A stretch of DNA of 64,000 nucleotides from Streptomyces plumbidurans (GTDB lineage Bacteria > Actinomycetota > Actinomycetes > Streptomycetales > Streptomycetaceae): assembly GCF_019857225.1 (NCBI RefSeq), contig NZ_JAFJSY010000054.1, positions 18,618-82,617 on the forward strand, read 5' to 3'. The notes below the pieces were generated by a model, which was given only the letters and a program-made list of their open reading frames with translations, was not told the DNA's origin and searched no databases. Below are positions 52,706-62,394 of this stretch, in pieces. How positions within the stretch are numbered: position 1 is the first letter of the stretch; each line of letters begins with the position of its first letter. The translations under genes were made by a program, and so were the position numbers.

Positions 52706-52973
52706 TCAGCGTTGCTTCTCCAGGGCGAGGGCGGCCCGCAGGTCTGGAAGATCTTGTGAGTGCGGGCGGCCGTCAGGTCGTAGGCCCGGCCCGGTAGTGC
52801 CGGCGACAGCCACAGGACTTACCGGCCAGGCCCGTGATGGCCGGTGACAAAGGCGTGGGCGGTGCCGACGGACATCCCGAAGGCTCTGGCGATACGGGCG
52901 AGGGTGTCGTAGCGGCGCAGGTACACAAGTGCGACCAGCGCACGACGGTCAGCGGGAACACGGCACTCGTCGC
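52706..52973 (-). mobile_element. IS5-family transposase remnant
   Basis: Reading leftward, DECRVPADRRALVALVYL and RRYDTLARIARAFGMSVGTA match the N-terminal HTH of Streptomyces IS5-type (DDE_Tnp_4) transposases. They run into a stop after VTGHHGPGR. A second piece (RAYDLTAARTHKIFQTC) and the family's C-terminal LEKQR-stop follow in other frames. The catalytic core is lost, so the element is dead. Confidence 0.7.
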
Positions 52974-53014
52974 TCGGATGCCGACTCGCCGCATGCCTGG
53001 TGGTACGTCTTCGC

Positions 53015-53986
<972 letters not shown>

Positions 53987-54013
53987 GGCGCGGACTTCCC
54001 TTCCCATTCGTTA

Positions 54014-54060
54014 AGTACCGATCGGTTCAGAACTGTAGCACATCAAGACCGGTCGGTACT
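54014..54060. promoter_or_regulatory. TetR operator, inverted pair of 13-mers
   Basis: AGTACCGATCGGT (54014-54026) and ACCGGTCGGTACT (54048-54060) are inverted copies with one mismatch, 21 nt apart. Each contains a smaller palindrome. They lie between the divergent AKR and TetR genes. Confidence 0.75.
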
Positions 54061-54136
54061 GAACTGTGCTTGGGTCGCTCGGCTGGGATGAAACTGCCGG
54101 TCACTGCAGATCTGTACCGAGGGGTACGCTTGTGAC

Positions 54137-54742
54137 ATGGGTGATTCACGCAGGGCCGTCATGGGTCGGCCGCGAGGATTCGACACCGACCAGGCACTGG
54201 AACGCGCGATGCGGGTGTTCTGGGCGCGAGGCTACGAAGGTGCGAGCCTCGCTGAACTGACCAGCGCCATGGGGATCACCAAGACGAGCATGTACGCGGC
54301 CTTCGGCAACAAGGAGCAGTTGTTCCGCAAGGCCCTCCAGCGCTACGGCGCGGGACCGGCCGCCTACGCCACCCGCGCCCTGGAGGAGCCCACCGCGCGG
54401 GCTGTGGCCACGGCGTTCCTCCGCGGAGCGGTCTGTACCACGACCCCTGCCGACGGCCCCTCCGGGTGCCTGACCGTGCAGGGTGCGCTGGCGTCGAGCG
54501 ACGAGAACCGGGCCGCCCACGACCTGCTTGTCGACTGGCGCAACGACGCGGGGGTCCGCCTCGAGGAGCGATTCCGGCGCGCCGTCGACGAGGGCGATCT
54601 TCCGCGCGACGCCGACCCTCGGCGTCTTGCCCGGTTCATCATGACGATGGGTTTCGGCATCGCAGTGCAGGCCGCCAACGGCCTCGGTCCTGCAGAGCTC
54701 GATGAGATCGTCGACACGGCGTTGCTCGGCTGGCCTGCCTAG
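54137..54742 (+). CDS. TetR-family regulator
   Basis: This is a 201-residue protein. The HTH (LERAMRVFWARGYEGASLAE, then AMGITKTSMYAAFGNKEQLF) is followed by a TetR_C domain as in regulators of aldo/keto reductases and SDRs. An internal ATG at 54161 (MGRPRGFD, the usual family start) is an alternative. It probably represses the divergent AKR gene through the 54014-54060 repeats. Confidence 0.88.
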   Translation: MGDSRRAVMGRPRGFDTDQALERAMRVFWARGYEGASLAELTSAMGITKTSMYAAFGNKEQLFRKALQRYGAGPAAYATRALEEPTARAVATAFLRGAVCTTTPADGPSGCLTVQGALASSDENRAAHDLLVDWRNDAGVRLEERFRRAVDEGDLPRDADPRRLARFIMTMGFGIAVQAANGLGPAELDEIVDTALLGWPA

Positions 54743-54875
54743 CGGCTGCACCCCTGCGCTTGCCGCGGTGAAAGCCGTCGCGGAACACGGAGACCCCTGC
54801 CGCGGGAGTGGCGTGCGGCGTACCTGCGTACGCGTCGGTCGAGCAGCTCGCGTCAGCGAACGCTCAGACAGTTGA

Positions 54876-55784
54876 TCAAACAGTTGCGGGCTGACAGAGG
54901 AGGCCCGTGCCGCACCAGTTCTGTTGGTTGAGATGGTCGAGCATGGCCGCCTCCGCCGCACCCGGATTGCGCCGCACGCCGACGACGACGGGCTCGGCCA
55001 GCGAAGGGGCAAGTGGGCAGGCCAGTTCTTCGAAGCCTTCGGGGATGGCCGAGGCCGGAACCACGGTGACGCCCAGGCCCTGCGCCACGAGCCGTACCGC
55101 GGTGGAGATCTGTGACGCTCGGGCCACCGTGTGCGGACGTAGACCCGCGTCGGAGAGCAGGCGGGCGAGGTAGTCGTCGAGCAGGCTGGCGCGCCGGAAC
55201 CGGATCCACCCCTCGGACGCCAGGTCCTCCAGGCGCACGGCGGCGCCGTCGGCAAGGCGCGGGTGCCCCTTCGGGAGGACGGCGACGTAGGCCTCCTCGC
55301 CCAGCGGGTGAGTGTCCAAGGTGCACCCGGCGGGGATGCTGTGCACGAGGATCATGTCGAGGGTGTTCTGGCGGAACAGTCGTTCCATCTCCGCGAGATC
55401 GGGCTCCTCATGAAGAGTCACCTGCAGCTTCGGGTGCCGCTTCCGCAACTGCCCCAGTACGTGCGGCAGTTGGCGTGCCCCCAGGCCCATGTGGACGGCC
55501 ATGATGAGCTCGCCCGACAGTTCCCCGTCGGCGGCGCGGGCGGCCGTGACGGCACGCCGTGACGCGGTCGTCGCGATCTCTGCTTCGGCGAGGAAAGCCC
55601 GGCCTGCCACGGTCACCGTCACGCCGCTCGGGACGCGGGTGAACAGCCGCACTCCGAGGTGCTTCTCCAGGGCGGCGATCTGCTGCGACAAAGAGGGTTG
55701 CGTGACCTGGAGACGTTCGGCCGCCGCAGTCATGGAGCCCTCTTCGGCGACGGCCAGGGCGTACTCGTACTGGCGCAGATTCAT
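54876..55784 (-). CDS. LysR-family regulator
   Basis: This is a 302-residue protein. The HTH is MNLRQYEYALAVAEEGSMTA then RLQVTQPSLSQQIAALE, followed by a CynR/BenM-like effector domain. It is divergent from the SDR at 55965 across 180 bp with a TGACAT/ATGTCA repeat. It is the likely activator of that SDR. Confidence 0.9.
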   Translation of the reverse strand: MNLRQYEYALAVAEEGSMTAAAERLQVTQPSLSQQIAALEKHLGVRLFTRVPSGVTVTVAGRAFLAEAEIATTASRRAVTAARAADGELSGELIMAVHMGLGARQLPHVLGQLRKRHPKLQVTLHEEPDLAEMERLFRQNTLDMILVHSIPAGCTLDTHPLGEEAYVAVLPKGHPRLADGAAVRLEDLASEGWIRFRRASLLDDYLARLLSDAGLRPHTVARASQISTAVRLVAQGLGVTVVPASAIPEGFEELACPLAPSLAEPVVVGVRRNPGAAEAAMLDHLNQQNWCGTGLLCQPATV

Positions 55785-55803
55785 GAGCGTCCCACCTTCG
55801 ACA

Positions 55804-55820
55804 TGACATAAGAGATGTCA
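55804..55820. promoter_or_regulatory. LysR-type inverted repeat
   Basis: TGACAT and ATGTCA arms flank a 5-nt spacer, 20 nt upstream of the LysR start. A further ATGTCA-like copy (TATGTCAG) lies near 55852. Confidence 0.6.
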
Positions 55821-55964
55821 ATGCAGAGTATACGTTGCCACTATTTGCTTCTATGTCAGCCCGTTCCTACCGTGGTGCTCACCCGGCGCAGCCATCAGAG
55901 CCGGAGGGCTGCTGCAGCCTGATTTCGGCGCGCCGTGAAACATCTTTTTCCGAGGAGCACAGGC

Positions 55965-56711
55965 ATGGATTTCGAGGGCAAGAGCGTCCTGATCACGGGT
56001 GCGGGGTCGCGAGGAGGTATCGGCGCCGCGACGGCGCACGCGTTCGCCCGCGACGGAGCGTCGGTAGTGATCACCGGACGCAACGCCGAACGCGGGGCGG
56101 AGGTGGTGGACGACATCACCGCCGGCGGAGGGAAGGCCCGGTTCATCCTGGCCGACCTGAGCGAACTCGCCGACGTCGAGCGGCTGGCCAAGGAGGCGGG
56201 TGACATCGATGTGCTGGTCAACAACGCGGCAAGCTACCGCGCCAGCATCAAGCCGACCCTTGACCAGGACATCGAAGCGAACGCGGAGTCATGGGACACC
56301 AACGTGCGCGCCACCTTCGTCCTCAGCGCACGACTCGCTCAGGGGATGATCGAGCGGGGCGGCGGCAACATCATCAACATCAGCAGTATCGCCGCCGCCG
56401 TCGCCATGCCCCACATGGCGACCTACGGCGCTCAGAAGGCGGCCGTCGAGTCCTTCACCCGCAGCTGGGCGGCGGAGTGGGGCCCGCACGGCATCCGCGT
56501 CAACGCGGTGGCCCCCGGGAACGTGAACAGCGACAACGTGGTGGACTTCATCGGCGCCGACCAGTTCACGACCTGGTCCGAGGTCAACCCGCTCAAGCGC
56601 AACGCCACCCCCGAGGAACTCGCCGAGGTCATCGCGTTCGTGGCGAGCGAGCGCGCGAGCTTCGTCACCGGCCAGGTGATCGTGGCCGACGGCGGTCGCC
56701 TCGCCGTCTGA
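55965..56711 (+). CDS. Short-chain dehydrogenase/reductase
   Basis: This is a 248-residue classical SDR. The cofactor motif TGAGSRGGIGAATA is followed by DVLVNNAAS, NISSIAAAVAMPHMATYGAQKA (catalytic Ser, Tyr, Lys) and IRVNAVAPGNVNS. It is probably NADP-dependent and the substrate is unknown. Start ATG 55965 is preferred because an upstream ATG adds a non-homologous leader. Confidence 0.88.
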   Translation: MDFEGKSVLITGAGSRGGIGAATAHAFARDGASVVITGRNAERGAEVVDDITAGGGKARFILADLSELADVERLAKEAGDIDVLVNNAASYRASIKPTLDQDIEANAESWDTNVRATFVLSARLAQGMIERGGGNIINISSIAAAVAMPHMATYGAQKAAVESFTRSWAAEWGPHGIRVNAVAPGNVNSDNVVDFIGADQFTTWSEVNPLKRNATPEELAEVIAFVASERASFVTGQVIVADGGRLAV

Positions 56712-56914
56712 ACGGGCGAGCGGGCAGCGCTGCCGCGTAGGTTTGCGGCCGCTCTTCCACACGCGGGCCGCATCCTGAGTGCCTGTCAGAGGCGGCTTCA
56801 ACTGAGCGCCCCACGCGGGGGTGTAGCGGTTTACCCGTCGCTACGCCGCTCCATCCTCGCGTCCGGCCCGGCGCGCGCCTGACCCGTACCAGATGGTGTG
56901 AGAGAAGGACAGCA

Positions 56915-57076
56915 ATGATCGCGCTGACGCTGGAAGAGGCGGAAGCGCACGTGTTTGGCGTCGCCCGCTGTATCGGTCCCGAACTCGTCGCCGTCTTCGC
57001 CAACTCCCCGATCTTCCACGCGATCCGTCGAGCACCGTGCGGCCGTCCAGCCGCTCCCTGCCCTGCCACGAATTGA
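56915..57076 (+). pseudogene. EgtA-like (glutamate-cysteine ligase) gene fragment
   Basis: A 53-codon frame after AGAAGGA begins MIALTLEEAEAHVFGVA, the N-terminal signature of Streptomyces EgtA. It then jumps to GPELVAVFANSPIF, which belongs over 150 residues further along that enzyme, and ends. An internal deletion is implied. Further on (to about 57150) coding-like scraps in two frames (RRLDELALSIRQFTG, EYHSAVIHH) belong to another, unrecognised lost gene. No other gene was found in 56712-57343. Confidence 0.55.
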
Positions 57077-57343
57077 GCAGCGGCGACTTGACGAACTCGC
57101 CCTCAGCATCCGGCAGTTCACGGGGAGTACCACTCGGCCGTGATCCACCACTGAGCCAGTTTTGGAAGTCACCGCTCGGCGGGCGAGAGCTGCTCGCCCG
57201 GCGGCAACTCGAAGGGGTCGAGAGATCCGTTCAGCCGCTGGTGAAGCGCTGGTTCTGGGGTGGGTGTGGGGGCGAGGGGGGAGAGCGAGGCCGGCTGCGG
57301 CGATGAAGGCGGCGCACGCTTTTCGGGTCGGGCGGCGCACATG

Positions 57344-58201
57344 CTACGGCGTCGTCGATCGGCCCGTGTCGGAGTCGATCAGCCAGGCGACGAGGGTGCG
57401 CCAGCGGTCGGGCTGGTCGGTGTCGCGTGGGCCGACGAGGTAGATCTCCTCGACGAGGTTCGAAGAGTGGAGGGCGTTGTGCGCCACGTAGGAGCCGATG
57501 GCGGCATAGGTGAGGTCGAGGTCGTCGTGCGCGCCGTGGTGGGTGGCAACTGCGGCGGCACGCTGGGGGAGTTGGACCGGCTTCACGGTGGCCGGTGCTG
57601 ACCGTGACATCGGTGCCTCGGCCGGGAGGTAGACGGTGGCGCGGCCGTGCCCGTCGGTGAACAGGGCGTGCTCGTAGCGACCGCCCGGAGGAAGTACGGG
57701 GCGGCTGCCGGCTGCCATGTCCAGGTCGTTCATGGCCGCGTCGTACCAGCCCAGGTCGGCGCCGGGTGGGACGTCGAGGGACACCGCGAGGACGCGTTGG
57801 GGCGGAAGGACCTCAAGGCTCACGGCCCGTTGAGCCTCTGGGTCGAGGAGTTCCCGTAGGGCCTGGATCGCTCGCTGAGTTCGGCCCAGTCGGTCTTCGA
57901 GCCGACGCAGGTGGGCGGCGACGATCTGTCGCGCCGCTGGGCAGCCCGCCTCGCCCGCCCCCCTTGTGCCGTCGAACTCCGCTTGGAGAAAGCTCCGGAG
58001 GTCTGCCAGCGGGAGGTCGAGTTCGCGCAGCCGTCTGATGGTCAGTGCCGGCCGGACCTGCGCGGGGGAGTAGTAGCGGTACCCCGTGACCGGGTCGACC
58101 TGTGCGGGGACGAGGAGGTCCTGCTCGTGGTAGCGGCGGAGGGTACGGATGCTCAGGTGTGTGATCCGGGAGAACTCGCCGATCGTCCACCGCTCCGACA
58201 T
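57344..58201 (-). CDS. MerR-family regulator with GyrI-like effector domain
   Basis: This is a 285-residue BmrR-type regulator. The MerR HTH (TIGEFSRITHLSIRTLRRYH, then YYSPAQVRPALTIRRLREL) is followed by a coiled-coil dimerisation helix. The C-terminal GyrI-like ligand domain (VSLEVLPPQRVLAVSLDV...) ends in a VEEIYLVGPRD acid motif typical of multidrug-binding pockets. It starts at ATG 58201. It precedes no obvious efflux gene. The neighbouring NTF2 protein and broken SDR upstream are on the same strand. Confidence 0.88.
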   Translation of the reverse strand: MSERWTIGEFSRITHLSIRTLRRYHEQDLLVPAQVDPVTGYRYYSPAQVRPALTIRRLRELDLPLADLRSFLQAEFDGTRGAGEAGCPAARQIVAAHLRRLEDRLGRTQRAIQALRELLDPEAQRAVSLEVLPPQRVLAVSLDVPPGADLGWYDAAMNDLDMAAGSRPVLPPGGRYEHALFTDGHGRATVYLPAEAPMSRSAPATVKPVQLPQRAAAVATHHGAHDDLDLTYAAIGSYVAHNALHSSNLVEEIYLVGPRDTDQPDRWRTLVAWLIDSDTGRSTTP

Positions 58202-58295
58202 GCTGTCCTCCTCGTCGTACACATCCGGGTCGGCCCGTGCCCGGATTGGCCAGGGTCCGGGTCGCCTCGGGCCCGAGTCGGTCAAGCCCCGGATT

Positions 58296-58616
58296 TCAGG
58301 GTGTGATGTCCAGCATTGTGATCTTCCCTCGTGCGTCACGTTCGAAGGTGAACCGGAGGGTGACCGGACTGCCGGGGAAGTCCCCGGAGACCTCTGCGAC
58401 GGCCTGACACGCGGTGGCCGTCCCCGTGACGTCGCGGAGGTCGTAGTGCACGGGCGGGACTGCGGTGCGCCATTGGCGCACTGCCGTCATCCCTTCGTAG
58501 CTGCGTCCGTCGTCGTGTACGACGATGTCGTCGTCGAAGAGCGCGAAGTAGCGCTCGCGATCGGGATCTGTCGCCGCGGTGAAGTACTCCTTGGCGAATT
58601 CCTGGATGTCTTGCAT
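58296..58616 (-). CDS. SnoaL/NTF2-like protein
   Basis: This is a 106-residue cone-fold protein (EFAKEYFTAATDPDRERYFA, FDDDIVVHDDGRSYEGM, RFTFERDARGKITMLDI). It starts 14 nt downstream of the stop of the broken SDR, so both were one operon. It is a polyketide-cyclase-like or ligand-binding protein, with no substrate assignable. Confidence 0.82.
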   Translation of the reverse strand: MQDIQEFAKEYFTAATDPDRERYFALFDDDIVVHDDGRSYEGMTAVRQWRTAVPPVHYDLRDVTGTATACQAVAEVSGDFPGSPVTLRFTFERDARGKITMLDITP

Positions 58617-58630
58617 GGTCTTCTCCGGCT

Positions 58631-59415
58631 TCAGAGGGTGCGGAGGGTGCCGCCGTCGACGACGTGCTCGGCGCCGGTGATCGCACTCGCCCGGTCCGAG
58701 ACCAGGAAGGTGATCAGCTCGGCGACCTCCTCCGGCTCGGCGGGCCGACCCAGCGGGATACCGCCGAGGACTTGCATCAGATCGTCGAGAGCGGCTTCCC
58801 GGGTGATGGCGCCCTCTCTCATCCGGCGTGCGAGGAGTTGCTCGGCACCATCGGTGCGGATGAATCCGGGGGCGACCGAGTTACCCGAACACCATGCGGC
58901 GCCACCTCGTTCGCGAGCCCCTTGCTGTAGGTGGCCAGGGCGCTCTTCGCCGCGGCGTACGCCAGTGTCGAATCGTGCAGCGGCATACGGCGCTGGATCG
59001 AGGTCACGTGCACCACGGCACCCGACCCGCGAGAGGTCATCCCGGGCACCAGCGCGCGATCCAGCCGGACCGCCGAGAACAAGTTGACGGCAAGCTCCTC
59101 CGCCCACACCCCGTCGCCCGAAGCCGCATACCCGCCGGCCGGGGCGCGCGAGCCACCGACCACATGCACCAGGATGTCCGGGACGCCCACGAGCTCGGTC
59201 ACTGCCGCGGCCGCCGAGGCGACTCCCTCGGGGGTGCTCAGGTCGGCCTGGACGAAGAGGGGGTCGGCGGTCTCCGGCGGCGTACGGGCAATGGTGACCA
59301 CCTCCGCCCCGGCCTCGCGTAGCCGCCGTGCTGTCGCCAGCCCGGTCCCCTTGCTCGCGCCCGCCACCACAGCGCGCCGTTCGTCGAGACGTTCATCGAG
59401 ATCATTGCTGCTCAT
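58631..59415 (-). pseudogene. Short-chain dehydrogenase/reductase with one-base deletion
   Basis: The N-terminal part (VVAGASKGTGLATARRL to YAAAKSALATYSKGLANEVAPHGVRV) and the C-terminal part (SVAPGFIRTDGAEQLLARRM to ITGAEHVVDGGTLRTL) are in different frames. They join near 58882 at GTAAC, where one extra A would give the expected VRVNSVAPG. The gene is otherwise complete at ~260 residues, so the lesion is recent or a sequence error. Confidence 0.8.
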
Positions 59416-59537
59416 GGCAGCGACCTTGAACCCTCCCGCGGGGAGAGGGTCAAGACGCCTTCATTCGTCGCGGCAAGAGGGGAGCCCCGGGGGGGTACAT
59501 GGCCAGGCGGTCGCCCAGGTCGGCGTACAGGGCGATG

Positions 59538-60143
59538 TCACGCAGAACCGCCGAGCGGCGGGTGCTCGAGCACCGTGGGCTTGTACTCCACCAGCTGGAT
59601 GCGACCGTCGAACGTGCGGTGCTCGATCATCTCGAGGGCGATGTCCGGATAGCCGTCGTAGATGCGTTCCTGGCCCGTGGCCCCGGTGATCACCGGGAAC
59701 ATCACGACCCGGAAGCGGTCGACGAGTCCGGCTCGTAGCAGGGACCGGCACAGGCTGAGGCTGCCGATGGTGCTGAGGAGCCCGGAGCCGCTCGCCTTCA
59801 TGGCGCGGACCGTCTCGACGGCGTCGTCGCGGACGAGCGTGGAGTTGGCCCACGTCAGCGGCTTCTGCAGTGAGGACGAGAACACCACCTTGGACGCTTG
59901 CGTGAGCTCGTCGACGGACGCCTCTTCTTCGGGCCTGAACTCGTCTTGGCCACCTGGGACCTCGCCTGCTGCGAAGCCCGACATCAGGCGGTAGGTGTTC
60001 GCTCCCATCAGGTAGGTGACCTCGGGTTGCTCACCGAGCCATGCGAGGTACTCCGGGCCTTCGAGACCCCAGAAACCGGGCCATCCCTCTCCCGACGCGC
60101 AGCCGTCGAGGGAGGTGATGAAGTCGACGAGAAGCTCCGACAT
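59538..60143 (-). CDS. Dihydrofolate-reductase-fold (RibD C-terminal-like) protein
   Basis: This is a 201-residue protein of the RibD_C/YwjB family. It starts SELLVDFITSLDGCASGEGWP and carries EVTYLMGANTYRLMSGFA, SSLQKPLTWANSTLV and a GLVDRFRVVMFPVITGATG core. These are NADPH-dependent reductases of unknown substrate. A heptanucleotide repeat begins 12 nt upstream of the ATG, in the place of the leader and promoter. Confidence 0.87.
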   Translation of the reverse strand: MSELLVDFITSLDGCASGEGWPGFWGLEGPEYLAWLGEQPEVTYLMGANTYRLMSGFAAGEVPGGQDEFRPEEEASVDELTQASKVVFSSSLQKPLTWANSTLVRDDAVETVRAMKASGSGLLSTIGSLSLCRSLLRAGLVDRFRVVMFPVITGATGQERIYDGYPDIALEMIEHRTFDGRIQLVEYKPTVLEHPPLGGSA

Positions 60144-60155
60144 GGCGATGTCCTT

Positions 60156-60204
60156 TCCTGGGTCCTGGGTCCTGGGTCCTGGGTCTTGGGTCTTGGGTCC
60201 TGGG
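60156..60204. repeat. Heptanucleotide tandem repeat (TCYTGGG x7)
   Basis: Seven uninterrupted 7-bp units fill 60156-60204 (TCCTGGG x4, TCTTGGG x2, TCCTGGG). They lie immediately upstream of the reductase start on the opposite strand. No ribosome site is obvious inside the 12-nt leader. Confidence 0.9.
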
Positions 60205-60239
60205 TTGTCACCAGCTTGGACCGGCCGGGGCTCGTAAAC

Positions 60240-60600
60240 TCATCGCCGGGCTGTGAAGCGTTCTTCGGAGCCAGCCCACAGGCACCGCTGGAGTTCGGCA
60301 TCGTGGGATTGCGGGCTGGAGCGTACGGCTTTGGGGTGCCTCTTGCTCTGTCGGAATCCGGCAGGGCGCCCATCGCGGGGGACTGCAGGTGCAGCGGGTG
60401 GATGGCTGCGAATGCGGCGCGCGTAAGCATCGAGGAGTGGGCCATCGCGGACTTGGATCCGGTGGTGTCGGCTCCGCCGGGGTGCGCCGCGACGGCGAGG
60501 GGGCCGCTGTCCGGGAGTTTGCGCTGGAGTGCGTGGGTGAGCGGCAGGTTTGGCCAGTTTGGAGTGTCCGTAGGCAGCTGGTCCCACAGCAGTGCCGTGT
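60240..60600 (-). pseudogene. SDR (retinol-dehydrogenase-like) C-terminal fragment
   Basis: Minus-strand pieces in successive frames read AAYGHSKLA (catalytic YxxxK), then LTHALQRKLPDSGPLAVAAH and PGGADTTGSKSAMAHS, then SPQSHDAELQRCLWAGSEE with a stop at 60240. Order and spacing match the C-terminal third of a ~310-residue SDR. At least two indels are present. The N-terminal two thirds are missing. Confidence 0.75.
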
Positions 60601-60652
60601 TAGTGAAATGCCCGAGGTGGTTGGTGCCGCACTGCCGACAAGCAGTGCCTGT

Positions 60653-61282
60653 TCAGCGGGCCGACTGACCGAACGGGCCGTCGCCGATCAGCCCCGAACG
60701 GTCGGGCAGACCGGCGGCGACCCTGAGCTTGGCGAACTCTACGGCGAGAGCGGCCGGCGGGTAGTGCGCGTTGAGGCCGCTGGGGTTCGGCAGGACCCAC
60801 ACGCGGGCGTCGCCGATGCTCGCCGACTGCGCGCCCACGCGCGCTTCGACGGCCCCGAACGCGGCGCGGTACCCGGTGACGCCCAGGAACGCTAGCCACG
60901 TCGGACGCAGGGCTGCCGTACGTCGTACCAGGTCCTCGCCCCCCCGGAGGTACTCGTCGGGCGTGAGTTCCGCGGCTCGGGCCGTGGGCCTTCGGACGAT
61001 GCTCGTGATGCCCAGCCCAAGGCCGAGCAGGTCACGTTCCTGCTCGGGCCGGAACCGGCGCGGCGTGAAGCCTGAGCGGTGCAGGGCCGGCCACATCCTG
61101 TTGCCCGGGGTCGAGAAGCTGTGGCCCCGATGAGCCGAAGCCAGCCCCGGGTTGATCCCGACGAAGACGACGTCGAGGTCCTCGGCGACGACATCCGCCA
61201 GGGTCGGGTACCTGTCGTTGCTGATGGTTGCTCCGCGGTGCGTAGGAACGGGGTGTCGGAAGGGTGCGTCGGAAGAGTGCAC
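60653..61282 (-). CDS. mug: G/U-mismatch-specific uracil-DNA glycosylase (Mug/TDG type)
   Basis: This is a ~209-residue Mug-family base-excision enzyme. The GINPGLASAHRGHSFSTPGNRMWPAL segment includes the catalytic-loop Asn of GINPG, and the second loop is NPSGLNAHY. These remove uracil and other lesions opposite G. The start is uncertain. The enzyme core begins at YPTLADVV (~61222). GTG 61282 lies within a 13-bp tandem repeat, and the frame stays open to 61363. No ribosome site is convincing. Confidence 0.82.
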   Translation of the reverse strand: MHSSDAPFRHPVPTHRGATISNDRYPTLADVVAEDLDVVFVGINPGLASAHRGHSFSTPGNRMWPALHRSGFTPRRFRPEQERDLLGLGLGITSIVRRPTARAAELTPDEYLRGGEDLVRRTAALRPTWLAFLGVTGYRAAFGAVEARVGAQSASIGDARVWVLPNPSGLNAHYPPAALAVEFAKLRVAAGLPDRSGLIGDGPFGQSAR

Positions 61283-61306
61283 CGGAAGGGTGCTTCGGAA
61301 CGGTAC
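61255..61306. repeat. 13-bp tandem repeat, four imperfect copies
   Basis: Units begin at 61255, 61268, 61281 and 61294 (core TCGGAAGGGTGC), with a weaker fifth at 61242. The array overlaps the possible 5' end of the Mug-type gene and may have altered its start region. Confidence 0.8.
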
Positions 61307-61411
61307 GGCGCTCCGGCAGCGCCCGGATGTGCCACGCCGGCAGCGGTCACGGCGGCGGCGCATCCGGACACACGGGAGCCTCGCACACCTGCCGATGTCA
61401 GCGGAGCAGGG

Positions 61412-62290
61412 TCACCGGGAGGCAGGAGCGGTGCGGTAGAACGCGTCCGCGGTGAAGGTGGCGGGGACGCCGAGTTCGGCGGAGACCGCGGTGATGGCGG
61501 CGTCGGCGACGGCCAGGTCTACCTGGCCGTCGAGCGTGAAGTGCGGTGCGATGAAGGTGGCGTAGTGCGCCCGAACCTCTTCCTCGGTGTGGCCGCCGAG
61601 GAAGGTCAGCATGTGCCGCACGGTGGTGTCGGGGTCGTCGCGGATCACCTTCAGCGCGCGCCGGTGTGCGCGCAGGACGGCCTGCACCGCGGGATCGTCC
61701 GGGTCGGTGTACGTGGTGTCGACGGCCAGACCCACGGTGGGGATCTGGAAGTGGTCGCCCATCCAGGCCAGGACCCGCCAGCCGTACTCGGCCGCCACCG
61801 CTTCCGGGGCGATCGTGCTGCCGACGACGGCGGCGTCCAGCTCACCGTCGCGCAGCCGGCGCAGGTCCATGCCGTAGTCACCCGGGTGCCGGACGACGGT
61901 CTGCACGTCACGGTCCGGATCCAGGCCGTTCCTGCGCAGCACGATCCGGGTGAAACAGCCCGGTGCCGTGTGCGGAGCGTGTACCGCCAGGCGCCGTCCG
62001 GCGAGGTCGGCCAAGGAATCCAGGCCGGGGCGGGCGAGGAACCAGAACAGCGGACGATGGGTGTTGACGTTGAGCCCGACCCAGGGAGTGCCGTCGGTCA
62101 GCCGGGACAGCAGGGCGCGGCCGAGCCCGATGGTGGCGCCGCGGCGCAGCCGCTCCTCGTCCCAGGTGCAGCCGTCGCGCAAAGCGACGTGGACGCCTTC
62201 GTCGGCGTAGTAGTTCTCCTGGTCGGCTATGTAGGCGGCCAGTTCCTCGTGCAGGCCGCGGCCGACGTAGGCGAGATCGATCGTGTCCAT
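61412..62290 (-). CDS. THI5/NMT1-like substrate-binding-fold protein without signal peptide
   Basis: This is a 292-residue periplasmic-binding-protein fold of the NMT1/THI5/SsuA type. It begins MDTIDLAYVGRGLHEELAAY and reads YADEGVHVALRDGCT. It contains RRLAVHAPHTAPGCFTRIVL and RLRDGELDAAVVGSTIAPEA. It has no signal sequence or lipobox. It is probably a cytosolic enzyme (as in 4,5-dihydroxyphthalate decarboxylase-like proteins) or a binding protein with a lost leader. It sits 104 nt downstream of the SDR on the same strand, with a thiolase further upstream. Confidence 0.72.
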   Translation of the reverse strand: MDTIDLAYVGRGLHEELAAYIADQENYYADEGVHVALRDGCTWDEERLRRGATIGLGRALLSRLTDGTPWVGLNVNTHRPLFWFLARPGLDSLADLAGRRLAVHAPHTAPGCFTRIVLRRNGLDPDRDVQTVVRHPGDYGMDLRRLRDGELDAAVVGSTIAPEAVAAEYGWRVLAWMGDHFQIPTVGLAVDTTYTDPDDPAVQAVLRAHRRALKVIRDDPDTTVRHMLTFLGGHTEEEVRAHYATFIAPHFTLDGQVDLAVADAAITAVSAELGVPATFTADAFYRTAPASR

Positions 62291-62394
62291 GGATGCGTGG
62301 TCCTTCCGGCGGCGGTGTGCCGGTCGCGGTCCGGCCGTGGGCCGAACTGGGGGAGGGGGGGGAGGGGAGTTCGGGGTGCGGACGTGGTTCGCGC

